Translations under genes and position numbers: made by a program
Notes under the pieces: model-generated
What the model saw: the letters and a program-made list of their open reading frames with translations, nothing else
Told to the model about the DNA's origin: nothing
Database searches by the model: none
In this document: piece after piece, positions 26,321 through 34,332 of the stretch
Layout of the letters: each line of letters begins with the position of its first letter
Numbering within the stretch: position 1 is the stretch's first letter
Assembly (NCBI GenBank): GCA_963792785.1
Contig: CAWBXO010000001.1
Location: forward strand, 1,798,001-1,862,000
Origin: CAWIMX01 sp963792785
GTDB lineage: Bacteria; Acidobacteriota; Vicinamibacteria; Vicinamibacterales; CAVVIG01
Direction: 5' to 3'
DNA length: 64,000 bases

Positions 26321-26480
26321 GTTGCGCCTCGGCCGTAATAGGTGTATCTTATTCACTATAAATAACTCTATTGTCATATAAACGAACAATAGACCCAGAT
26401 AGGGCACCGTCAAACCAAGTGTAAACCATTTACCTAGAGGAAGTTAAGAGCAATCCTAGGGTTACGCGACTTTTACGTAT
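26321..26480. other. AT-rich divergent intergenic region
   Basis: About 160 bases between the ATPase and GNAT genes that are strikingly AT-rich against this genome (for example TAAATAACTC, TTGTCATATAAACG). It must hold both divergent promoters. No open frame, strong palindrome or Shine-Dalgarno site is evident, and the GNAT ATG at 26481 follows TTTTACGTAT directly. Confidence 0.45.
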
Positions 26481-27095
26481 ATGAGCAGCGATTCCAGCAC
26501 CGCACCGGCCACGCCCGCCTGGCGGAGCACCCTGCCGACGCTGTCGGGGCGCTCGGTCACGGTCCGCGAACCGACGCTGCGCGATGCGGGAACCCTCGTC
26601 GATCTCCTCTCGCTCGGCGACGCGACGCGCTTCGGTCTCGAGGAGGACGTGAGTGATCGCAGCGTGCGCGCGTTGATCGAGCGGCTCGCGGCGGATCGCG
26701 CACAGGGCCGCGCCTTCGCGTACCTCGTCGCGCTCGACGCGGGCGGGGCGTCGGTGGGCCTGTTCCTCGTGCGTGGCCTCGACCCCGGGTTCGAGGCCGG
26801 CGAATGGGAATGCACGCTCGCGCCCTCGGCCCGCGGCACGGGCACGTTCCTCGAGGCGGCGCGCCTCATCGGCGCCTTTACCTTCGACGTCGTCGGCGCC
26901 TACCGGCTCGAGGCGCGGGTGCTCCTGCAGAACGGCCGCGGCAACGGCGCGCTGCGCAAGCTCGGCGCGGTGCAGGAGGGCGTGCTGCGGCACTCGCTGA
27001 AGCGCGACGACCAGTACTTCGACCAGGTGCTCTGGTCCATCCTGCGCGACGACTGGGCCGACCAGCGCGCGCCGGCCGTGTCGCGGGTGCACTGA
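26481..27095 (+). CDS. GNAT-family acetyltransferase
   Basis: 204 residues. The GNAT fold follows the usual order: SVTVREPTLRDAGTLVDLL, EWECTLAPSARGTGTFLEAA (acetyl-CoA loop RGTGTF), FDVVGAYRLEARVLLQNGRG and ALRKLGAVQEGVLRHSLKRD. These are typical of RimJ/RimL-like enzymes that acetylate N-termini of proteins or small amines, but the substrate cannot be named. Fifteen to twenty N-terminal residues are Ser/Thr/Pro-rich and disordered. The stop overlaps the start region of the next gene closely (GTG 27096 directly follows), so it is co-transcribed with the HD-GYP gene. Confidence 0.85.
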   Translation: MSSDSSTAPATPAWRSTLPTLSGRSVTVREPTLRDAGTLVDLLSLGDATRFGLEEDVSDRSVRALIERLAADRAQGRAFAYLVALDAGGASVGLFLVRGLDPGFEAGEWECTLAPSARGTGTFLEAARLIGAFTFDVVGAYRLEARVLLQNGRGNGALRKLGAVQEGVLRHSLKRDDQYFDQVLWSILRDDWADQRAPAVSRVH

Positions 27096-29583
27096 GTGAA
27101 CCGCCTGCCCCTCGCCGCCCGGCTCTACGTCGGCGTTGTGATGCTCGCGGGCGGCGCGCTGCTGGCGCTCCGGCTGCCGCAGATGCAGTTCCAGGAGCCC
27201 CTGCTCTTCTTCGCCCTCCTGACCGTCGCCTCCATCTCGGCCGCGCTCAAGGTGAACCTCCCGCTGACGGCGGGCGGCTCGACGATGTCGGTGTCGTACG
27301 CGGTCGACTTCGCCGCGCTGCTCGTGCTCGGTCCGGATCAGGCGATGCTCATCGCCGGGGGCAGCGCGCTGAGCCAGTCCTACATCAACAACCGCGAGCA
27401 CAACCCCTTCTTCAAGACGGTGTTCAACGTCGCGTGCCTGGTCGTCACCGTGCAGGGCGCCGGCGTTGCGTTCCGGCTGCTCGGCGGCACGCCCGGCACG
27501 CTCTCGATCCCGACGCTCGCGCGGCCGCTGGTCGGCGCGTCGACGATCTACTTCCTGCTCAACACCGGCCTGGTCGCCACGGCGATCGCGCTGTCGGCCC
27601 GCCAGCGGGCGACGACGGTGTGGCACACGAACTTTCTCTGGAGCGCGCCGAGCTACTTTGTCGGCGCCGGCACCGCGGCCCTGGCCGCGTCCATCGTCGA
27701 GCACGCGGGCTACTGGGTGCTGCCGTTCACGTTCGCGCCGCTCTACCTCACGTACCGCACCTACAAGGTGTACATGGGGCGCGTCGAGGATCAGGAGCGG
27801 CACGTCGTCGCCACCTCCGAGCTGCATCTGGCGACGATCGAGGCGCTCGCGCGCGCGATCGACGCGAAGGATCAGACCGCCCAGACGCACATCCGCCGCG
27901 TGCAGGTCTACGCGACCGGCCTGGCGCAGGCGCTCCACCTCGACGACGACGCGATCCAGGGCGTGAAGACGGCGGCGCTGCTGCACGACATCGGGAAGCT
28001 CGCCGTGCCCGAGCACATCCTGTCGAAGCCCGGGCCCCTCACGCAGGAGGAGTTCCAGAAGATCCGCATCCACCCGCAGGTGGGCGCCGAGATCATCGCG
28101 GCCGTGCCGTTCCCCTATCCGGTGGCGCCGCTCATCCTCAGCCACCACGAGCGGTGGGACGGCAAGGGCTACCCGCATGGGCTGCGCGGCGAGGACATCC
28201 CGCTCGGCGCCCGCATCCTGACGACGGTGGACTACTTCGACGCGGTGACGACGGAGCGGCCGTACCACAAGGCGCTGAGCCACGACGGCGCGATCTCGCT
28301 CATGCGCCACGAGGCGGGCCGCGCGCTCGACCCGCGGATCGTCGAGACGTTCATCCAGGTGCTGCCGGAGCTGGCGGCCGCCGCGGCCGGGGACGAGCAG
28401 AAGCAGGAGGCGCCGGCGCCCGCGACGCCGCCCGGCGCGGGCGCGCCGGCGGCGGGCCTGGTGCCCGACACGCCGCAGCAGAGCGTGTTCGAGAACATCG
28501 CGCTCGCGCACCGCGAGATCTACGCCCTCTACGAAATCGCGCAGTCGATGGGCACGAGCCTCGGCGTCGCCGACACGGCCGCGCTCATCTCGTCGAAGCT
28601 CACGAACCTGGTGCCGTGGTCGGGCTGCGCGCTGTTCCTCTACAACGCGGAGCCCGACACGCTGCGGTGCCGCTACACGAGCGGGATCGACGTGCACCGC
28701 CTGCTGAACGCCGTGGTCGCGGGCGGGCAGGGCCTGTCGGGCTGGGTCGCGCGCAACCGGCGCGCGCTGGTGAACGCCAATCCGCGCGTGAGCTTCGAGG
28801 CGGCGGGCGTGCCGAACGAGACGGACCTCAAGTCCGCGCTGGTGTGCCCGCTCTTCATGAACGACACGCTCATCGGCGTGCTCGCGCTGTACCACGTCGA
28901 CGCGAACCGCTACAACGAGGACCACCGCCGGCTGCTCGAGCGGATCGCCGAGCAGGCCGGCCCCGTGATCCACAACTCGATCGTCTTCGAGCAGACGCAG
29001 GAAGACTCGCTCACCGACCCGCTCACGGGCCTGCCGAACCGCCGCTCGATGTTCGTGCACCTCTCGCGCGAACTCGCGCGCGCCGAGCGGCTGCACGGCG
29101 CCGCCGCGCTGATCGTGATGGACGTCGACGAGTTCAAGGCGATCAACGACACCTACGGCCACCACGTCGGCGACGAGGCGCTGCGCGCCGTGGCGCGCAC
29201 GCTGTCCGCCTCGCTGCGCCCCTACGACCTCTGCGTGCGCTACGCGGGCGACGAATTCATCGTCGCTGCTGGCCGACTGCCCGCGCGACGCCGCCGAGCT
29301 CAAGCGGCAGGAGCTGCAGCAGCGTGTGGCCGACATCGTGTTCGAGGTCCGGCCCGGCCGCCGGCTGCCGCTGGCCGTCAGCGCCGGCACGGCGGTGTTC
29401 CCCGACGACGGCTCGACCTACGAGACCCTGCTCGCCGTGGCCGACCAGGGGATGTATCGCGACAAGAAGGCGCGCAAGGAGCTCGCCGAGCAAACCGCCG
29501 TCGCCACCGACCTCGCCGACGGCGCCTACGAGCCCACCCGCGAAACCGTCGACCTGCCGACCCGCCATCCGCTCACGCACTAG
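27096..29583 (+). CDS. Membrane HD-GYP / GAF / GGDEF protein, frameshifted near its end
   Basis: Six to seven N-terminal membrane segments (to ~residue 225) precede an HD-GYP phosphodiesterase domain (LLHDIGKLAVPEHILSKPG, HHERWDGKGYPHGLRGEDIP). A GAF domain follows (~480-630), then a GGDEF domain (TDPLTGLPNRRSMFVHL, VMDVDEFKAINDTYGHHVGD, YAGDEFIV). The protein would make and break cyclic di-GMP. Right after AGDEF the frame breaks near 29272; one added base in GTCGCTGCTGG restores LLADCPRDAAELK and the rest of the domain (VSAGTAVFPDDGS, VADQGMYRDKKARK) down to the stop at 29581-29583. The start is GTG, coupled to the GNAT gene. The signature reads AGDEF, which is usually active. Confidence 0.88.
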
Positions 29584-29586
29584 TGA

Positions 29587-29592
29587 TAGATT
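29587..29592 (+). promoter_or_regulatory. Candidate -10 box of a leaderless transcript
   Basis: TAGATT, then six bases (CGTCGG), then ATG 29599. No Shine-Dalgarno sequence lies between. The box overlaps the region just after the stop codon of the GGDEF frame. Confidence 0.45.
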
Positions 29593-29598
29593 CGTCGG

Positions 29599-30273
29599 AT
29601 GGCTGACTACGCCGTCCTGACGGTGGCCTCCGACCGCCCCGGGCTGCTCTCGGGGCTCACCGCCGTGCTCGCCGAGCACGAGGCCAACATCACCTACGTC
29701 GACATCATCCCGCAGGACGATCGCGACCCGGAGGTGTACCTCGAGTTCGCGACCGACCGCCCGCTCGAGCCGGTGCTCGAGGGCATGCGCGCCGTGCCGG
29801 GCGTGTCGCGGGCGGAGCCGACGCCGTCGTTCGGCAAGATCTACGGCAAGCGGATCATCGTGATGGGCGGCGGCGCGCAGGTCGGCCAGGTCGCGCTCGG
29901 CGCCATCGTCGAGTCGGACCGCCACAATATCCGCGGCGAGCGGATCTCGGTCGACACGATTCCGCTCGTCGGCGAGGACGCGCTCGCCAGCGCCGTGCGC
30001 GCCGTCGTGCGCCTGCCGCGCGTGCGGCTGCTCGTGCTCGCGGGATCGCTCATGGGCGGCGACATCGCGAAGGCCGTCGAGGAAGTCCGGCAGAAGGGCC
30101 TCATCGTCATCTCCCTGAACATGGCGGGCAGCGTGCCGGACGTGGCCGATCTCGTCGTGTCCGATCCCCTGCAGGCGGGCGTGATGGCCGTGATGGCCAT
30201 CGCGGACACCGCGAGGTTCGATATCGTCAGGCAGCAGAAGAGGCGGTACCAGCCGTTAGCTGTTAGCCGTTAG
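29599..30273 (+). CDS. ACT-domain regulatory protein with conserved C-terminal domain (DUF5612-like)
   Basis: 224 residues. Residues 1-75 form an ACT domain (VLTVASDRPGLLSGLTAVL, EANITYVDIIPQDD), the fold that senses amino acids. Residues ~80-210 are a second domain: GKIYGKRIIVMGGGAQVGQV, ESDRHNIRGERISVDTIPLV, LLVLAGSLMGGDIAKAVEEV and GLIVISLNMAGSVPDVADLV. This two-domain architecture is one I associate mainly with methanogenic archaea; its biochemical function is unknown to me. The C-terminal residues and TAG stop are supplied by the first units of the downstream heptamer array, so the original C-terminus may have differed. Confidence 0.75.
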   Translation: MADYAVLTVASDRPGLLSGLTAVLAEHEANITYVDIIPQDDRDPEVYLEFATDRPLEPVLEGMRAVPGVSRAEPTPSFGKIYGKRIIVMGGGAQVGQVALGAIVESDRHNIRGERISVDTIPLVGEDALASAVRAVVRLPRVRLLVLAGSLMGGDIAKAVEEVRQKGLIVISLNMAGSVPDVADLVVSDPLQAGVMAVMAIADTARFDIVRQQKRRYQPLAVSR

Positions 30274-30324
30274 CCGTTAGCTGTTAGCCGTTAGCTGTTA
30301 GCCGTTAGCTGTTAGCCGTTAGCC
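30255..30324 (+). repeat. Ten tandem heptamers GTTAGCY
   Basis: Ten perfect head-to-tail copies of GTTAGCC or GTTAGCT (order T C C T C T C T C C) fill the whole gap between the ACT gene and the next gene, ending exactly at ATG 30325. Because seven is not a multiple of three, each copy puts TAG in a new frame, so the array stops translation in every frame. The following gene has no Shine-Dalgarno site other than what the array provides. Confidence 0.97.
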
Positions 30325-31041
30325 ATGAGTGAGCCACGGGATCTCGTCGAGCGGCGGAGGAAGTACATCGAGCGGCAGATCGCGCTCGGGAAGGGCGTGG
30401 ACGTGTCGTTCGCCGGGCAGCGGCCGCGCGGCAGCGGGCCGGCGAACCGGGACGGGATGCCGCAACTGCCGGTCGGCCAGCACGAGGTGAAGAACTGGCC
30501 CGTGCTCGACCTGGGCGAACAGCCCGAGGTGCCGCTCGACACGTGGAAGCTCGAAGTCGTCGGCCTCGTGCACAACCCGCTCACGTTCACGTGGACGGAG
30601 TTCCTCGCGCTGCCGCAGGTGGAGGACGTGAGCGACTTCCACTGCGTGACGACGTGGAGCCGCTTCGACAACCGCTGGCGCGGCGTGCGCTTCAAGACGA
30701 TCGCCGAGCTGGCCGTGCCCGACGAGGCCGCGCGGTTCGTCCTGTGCACGGGCTACGACTTCGCGCCAGACACCTACATTCCCTACACGACGAACCTGCC
30801 GCTCGCCCGCGCCGTGGACGACGACGTGCTGCTGGTCCACACCTGGGACGGCCGGCCGCTGCCGCGCGAGCACGGCGGCCCGTGCCGGATGATCACGCCG
30901 AAGCTCTACGCGTGGAAAGGCACGAAGTGGATCCGCAAGATCGAGTTCCTGCCCGATGACCGCCGCGGCTTCTGGGAAGAGCGCGGCTACTCGAACACCG
31001 CCGAACCGTGGTTCGAGGACCGCTACAGCACGGACTCGTGA
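30325..31041 (+). CDS. Sulfite-oxidase-like molybdopterin-dependent oxidoreductase
   Basis: 238 residues of the SUOX/YedY-type fold without a signal peptide, so probably cytoplasmic. Landmarks are VPLDTWKLEVVGLVHNPLTF, TWTEFLALPQ and VSDFHCVTTWSRFDNRWRGV, where the Cys is the molybdenum ligand. LCTGYDFAPDTYIPYTTNLP, REHGGPCRMITPKLYAWKG and the C-terminal KWIRKIEFLPDDRRGFWEER are also conserved in this family. The electron acceptor and substrate are unknown. The ATG directly abuts the heptamer array. Its stop overlaps the LigD start as GTGA. Confidence 0.88.
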   Translation: MSEPRDLVERRRKYIERQIALGKGVDVSFAGQRPRGSGPANRDGMPQLPVGQHEVKNWPVLDLGEQPEVPLDTWKLEVVGLVHNPLTFTWTEFLALPQVEDVSDFHCVTTWSRFDNRWRGVRFKTIAELAVPDEAARFVLCTGYDFAPDTYIPYTTNLPLARAVDDDVLLVHTWDGRPLPREHGGPCRMITPKLYAWKGTKWIRKIEFLPDDRRGFWEERGYSNTAEPWFEDRYSTDS

Positions 31042-32988
31042 GTCTTCCGATCAAACCGATGCTGGCCATGCTCGCCGAGGCGCCGCTCGGCGATCCGGGG
31101 CTGGTGTACGAGCCGAAGTACGACGGCATCCGCGCGATCGTCGAGGTGGCGCCGGGGCAGCCGGCGCGGTTCTGGTCGCGCCTCGGCAACGAGAAGACCG
31201 CCAGTTCCCCGAGCTCGCCGAGGCGACGACGCGCTGGTCGACCCGCCTGCGCACCTCCGCGGTGATCGACGGCGAGGTGGTCGCGATCGACGCGCACGGC
31301 ACGCCGAAGAGCTTTCAGTTCCTTCAGAACATCCATCGCCAGGGCGCGAAACCGGCGTACCGCGCCGCCTTCGTCGCCTTCGACCTGCCGCGCCTGGGCG
31401 ATCGCGACCTGCGCGGCCGTCCGCTCAGCGAGCGGCGCGCGGAGCTCGAGCGGCTGATGAAGGGCGCGAAGGCGCCGCTGCTCCGCGATCGAGCGAGCAG
31501 GCCGCCGGCGACGGCCACGCGCTCTGGGATCGCGCGCACCGCGAGGGCTGGGAAGGCCTGATCGTGAAGCGCGCGGCCTCGCGCTACGCGTCGGGCAAGC
31601 GCACGAACGACTGGCGCAAGCTCAAGATCACGCACGAGCAGGAGTTCGTCGTGGGCGGCTGGACGGATCCGCGCGAGTCGCGCGCGCATTTCGGATCGCT
31701 CATCCTCGGCGTGTTCGAGACCCGGCGGGCTGCGCTACGTCGGCCACGTGGGCACCGGCTTCGACGAGGCCGAGCTGGCGCGCGTGATGACGCTGCTGAA
31801 GCCGCTCGCCACGGACCGCTGCCCGTTCGTGAACACGCCGGCAAGGAAGGAACGCCCGCACTGGGTGAGGCCGACGCTCGTCGCGCAGGTGAAGTTCGGC
31901 GAGTGGACGAGCGACGGCATCCTCCGCCATCCTGTGTACCTCGGCATGCGTGACGACAAGAAGGCGCGCGACGTGCACCGCGAACGCCCGGCCGCCGGCG
32001 GCCCCGCCGATGACCTCACCGCGCAGCTCGACGCGATCGAGCGCAGCCGGAAGGACGGCCACCTCGTCCTGCCCGGCGGCGACCGCCTGCACGTCACCAA
32101 CCTGCACAAGGTGTTCTGGCCCGGACCGAAGCTGACCAAGGGCGACCTGCTCCGCTACTACGCGCAGGCGGCGCCGTTCATCCTCCCCGTCGTGGCCGAA
32201 CGCCCGCTCGTGATGAAGCGATTGCCGAACGGCGTGTCGGCGCCGTACTTCTACCAGCACCGCGCGCCCAACGAAGTGCCCGACGGCGTCCGCGCCGAGA
32301 CGCTGCCGGATGACGATGTGCCGTCGCGGCTCGTGGGCGGCAGCCTGAAGACGCTTCTCTACATGGCGCAGCTCGCGGCGATCTCGCAGGACCCGTGGTT
32401 CTCGCGGGTGGGCGACTCCGATCACGCCGTGGAAGCGGCGATCGATCTCGACCCGATGCCCGGCGTCACGTTCGCCGGGTGCTCGACGTGGCGCGCTGGG
32501 TGCGCGACGAGCTCGAGGCGCTCGGCGTGACCGGCTTCCCGAAGACGTCGGGCGCCGACGGCCTGCACATCTACGTGCCGCTGCCGCCGGGCACGACGTA
32601 CGACACCGGGCGCATCTTCTGCCAGATCATCGCCACCGCCGTGGCGCACAAGCACCCGAAGGCGGCGACGATCGTCCGCTCGGTCGGCAAGCGCGGCACG
32701 CAGGTCTACGTGGACTACCTGCAGAACATCCGCGGCAAGACGCTCGCGACGGCCTACAGCGCCCGCGCGAGCGAGTACGCGGGCGTCTCGACGCCGCTCA
32801 CGTGGAAGGAAGTCGACGCCGGCGTGCGCCGCGAGGATTTCACGATCCGGACCGTGCCGGCGCGTCTCGCGAAGGTGGGCGACCTGTGGGCGGGCCTGCG
32901 CAAGTCGAAGGGGATCAACTTCGCGCGCGTGTCGAAGAAACTCGAAGCCGTTCAGCGAGCTGCTGCAGGAACACCCCGACGTCGGTGA
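31038..32988 (+). pseudogene. ligD: LigD-type NHEJ DNA ligase/polymerase with several frameshifts
   Basis: The ligase domain comes first: start GTG 31038, VYEPKYDGIRAIVEV with the adenylated Lys, then in other frames AVIDGEVVAIDAHGTPKSF, GWEGLIVKRAASRYASGKR and WRKLKITHEQEFVVGGWTDP. The primase-polymerase domain follows (VTNLHKVFWPGPKLTKGDLL, LVMKRLPNGVSAPYFYQH, FPKTSGADGLHIYVPLPPG, VGKRGTQVYVDYLQN). Reading needs frame changes near 31.20, 31.49, 31.73 and 32.48 kb, yet family residues continue smoothly after each. No phosphoesterase domain and no Ku gene are seen in the window. The end overlaps the convergent gene by about 70 bases. Recent inactivation or assembly indels are both possible. 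Confidence 0.85.
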
Positions 32989-33925
32989 CGACGCCGGCGG
33001 CCACGGCCGGGCCGCTCGACACGACCTTCGCCACCACCGACGGATTGATGTCCACGCACACGATCGGCACCGCGGCCGGCAGCATGCGGCCCGTCGCCGT
33101 CCCGTGCAGCATCGTCGACAGCACGAGCACCAGATCCGCGCCGGCCAGCGCGCGCGCGTAGCGGCGCTGCGCCTCGACGACGTCCATGACGGTATCGGGC
33201 AGCGGCCCGTCGTCGCGGATGCTGCCGGCGAGGACGAACGGCACGTGCTGCTTCACGCATTCGTGCATCACGCCGGAGGTGAGCACGCCCTGCTTCACCG
33301 CGGCCTCGAGGCTCCCGGCGCGCGAGATGGCGTTGATGGCGCGCATGTGGTGGCGGTGGCCGCCCGTGATGCTCTGCCCCGAGTCGAGGCTCACGCCGAG
33401 CGACGTGCCGTAGAGCGCCTGCTCGACGTCGTGCACGGCCAGGGCGTTGCCCGCGAGCAGCGCGCTGACGTAGCCGCCGCGCACGAGTTCGCGGAGAAAC
33501 GGCGCGCCGCCGACGTGCACCACCACGGGCCCGGCGACGACGACGAGGCGGCCCTTCCGCGCCTTGATGTCGCGGAGCGCGGCGGCGACCTTCTCCACGG
33601 CGGCGTCGACGGGATGCTCGGACGAGAAGTCGTGCGGGAGGCTCGCGAAGTCCCAGCGGTCGGCGCCGGCGGGCACGGGCTGGACGCGGACGCCCTTCGT
33701 GCCGCAGACCACGCGATCGCCGGCGCGGACATCGTCCACCGCCTCGCAGCGCGCGCGGCCGCCGTCGACGACGATCACGCCGTCGGATCGAGGCTCGACG
33801 ACGTCGAGCCAGGCGCCGTCAACCGCGACGGTGGTGGGCTTGTTGGTGGCGGCGTAGAAGCCGTCGGGGAGGCAGGCGTCCCGCTCGGCGGCGCGAAGGG
33901 TGGCGTCGGGACGCGTTTCTGACAC
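32915..33925 (-). CDS. TIGR00300-family protein (LOR/SDH-related, possible ornithine cyclodeaminase)
   Basis: 336 residues. The family features are GCxY-free but otherwise clear: DGFYAATNKPTTVAVDGAWL, a middle KGRLVVVAGPVVVHVGGAPF and LRELVRGGYVSALLAGNALA. Then come DVEQALYGTSLGVSLDSGQ, GGHRHHMRAINAI, VLSTMLHGTATGRMLPAAV and VCVDINPSVVAKV. Related archaeal and cyanobacterial domains bind NAD and convert ornithine to proline, so that activity is possible; the substrate here is inferred only. The start is GTG 33925. Its last ~25 codons overlap the 3' end of the broken ligD gene on the opposite strand, which may mean its true C-terminus is shifted. Confidence 0.8.
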   Translation of the reverse strand: MSETRPDATLRAAERDACLPDGFYAATNKPTTVAVDGAWLDVVEPRSDGVIVVDGGRARCEAVDDVRAGDRVVCGTKGVRVQPVPAGADRWDFASLPHDFSSEHPVDAAVEKVAAALRDIKARKGRLVVVAGPVVVHVGGAPFLRELVRGGYVSALLAGNALAVHDVEQALYGTSLGVSLDSGQSITGGHRHHMRAINAISRAGSLEAAVKQGVLTSGVMHECVKQHVPFVLAGSIRDDGPLPDTVMDVVEAQRRYARALAGADLVLVLSTMLHGTATGRMLPAAVPIVCVDINPSVVAKVVSSGPAVAAGVVTDVGVFLQQLAERLRVSSTRARS

Positions 33926-33945
33926 GGCGTGACCGCGTGGGTTCG

Positions 33946-33977
33946 ACTGGCGACGAGCGACTGACGACTAGCGACTA
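33946..33977. repeat. Degenerate GCGACTR array
   Basis: Imperfect short tandem units related to GCGACTA/GCGACTG (CGACTGG, CGACGA, GCGACTGA, CGACTA, GCGACTA) between the TIGR00300 start and tRNA-Arg. Unit length is about seven, as in the GTTAGCY array, but copies are degraded. Confidence 0.6.
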
Positions 33978-33979
33978 AA

Positions 33980-34056
33980 TGGTGCGCCCGACAGGATTCG
34001 AACCTGTGGCCTACGGCTCCGGAGGCCGTCGCTCTATCCAGCTGAGCTACGGGCGC
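33980..34056 (-). tRNA. tRNA-Arg (CCG anticodon)
   Basis: Minus strand. The acceptor GCGCCCG pairs with CGGGCGC. The anticodon stem ACGGC/GCCGT holds the loop CTCCGGA, anticodon CCG. The T-loop TTCGAAT is present, and CCA is encoded at 33980-33982. Confidence 0.96.
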
Positions 34057-34121
34057 ATTCTGAACACGCGGTCCGCGAAGGCTGGCCTGCCAGCCGAAGC
34101 TCGCACGGCGCGAGCGAAGGC

Positions 34122-34198
34122 TGGTGCGCCCGGAGGGAATCGAACCCCCGGCCTACAGGTTCGAAGCCTGTCGCTCTATCCATCTGAGCTACGGGCGC
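34122..34198 (-). tRNA. tRNA-Arg (TCG anticodon)
   Basis: Minus strand, 65 bases upstream of the other Arg tRNA and very similar to it in acceptor and D-arm, so probably a duplicate that changed anticodon. The acceptor GCGCCCG pairs with CGGGCGC; stem ACAGG/CCTGT with loop CTTCGAA gives anticodon TCG. CCA is encoded at 34122-34124. Confidence 0.96.
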
Positions 34199-34332
34199 GA
34201 CGCCATCGCAGACTGACGAGTGTAGTCCGGCGCGTAGCGGTGTGGCAAGGCGGGGAATGCTCGCCCGGCCAACCTCGAGGCGCCCTGTAACGTCCAACGC
34301 GCGCGGCGGTATCAACCTCCCAGGGAGGCCCC

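Noticed and set aside
26804..29620. A 938-codon forward frame overlapping GNAT and HD-GYP genes
   Set aside because: Arg/Ala/Pro-rich, no domain, third-frame shadow of two clear genes.
30255..30324. CRISPR array
   Set aside because: Units are seven bases, directly abutting with no spacers; it is a simple tandem repeat.
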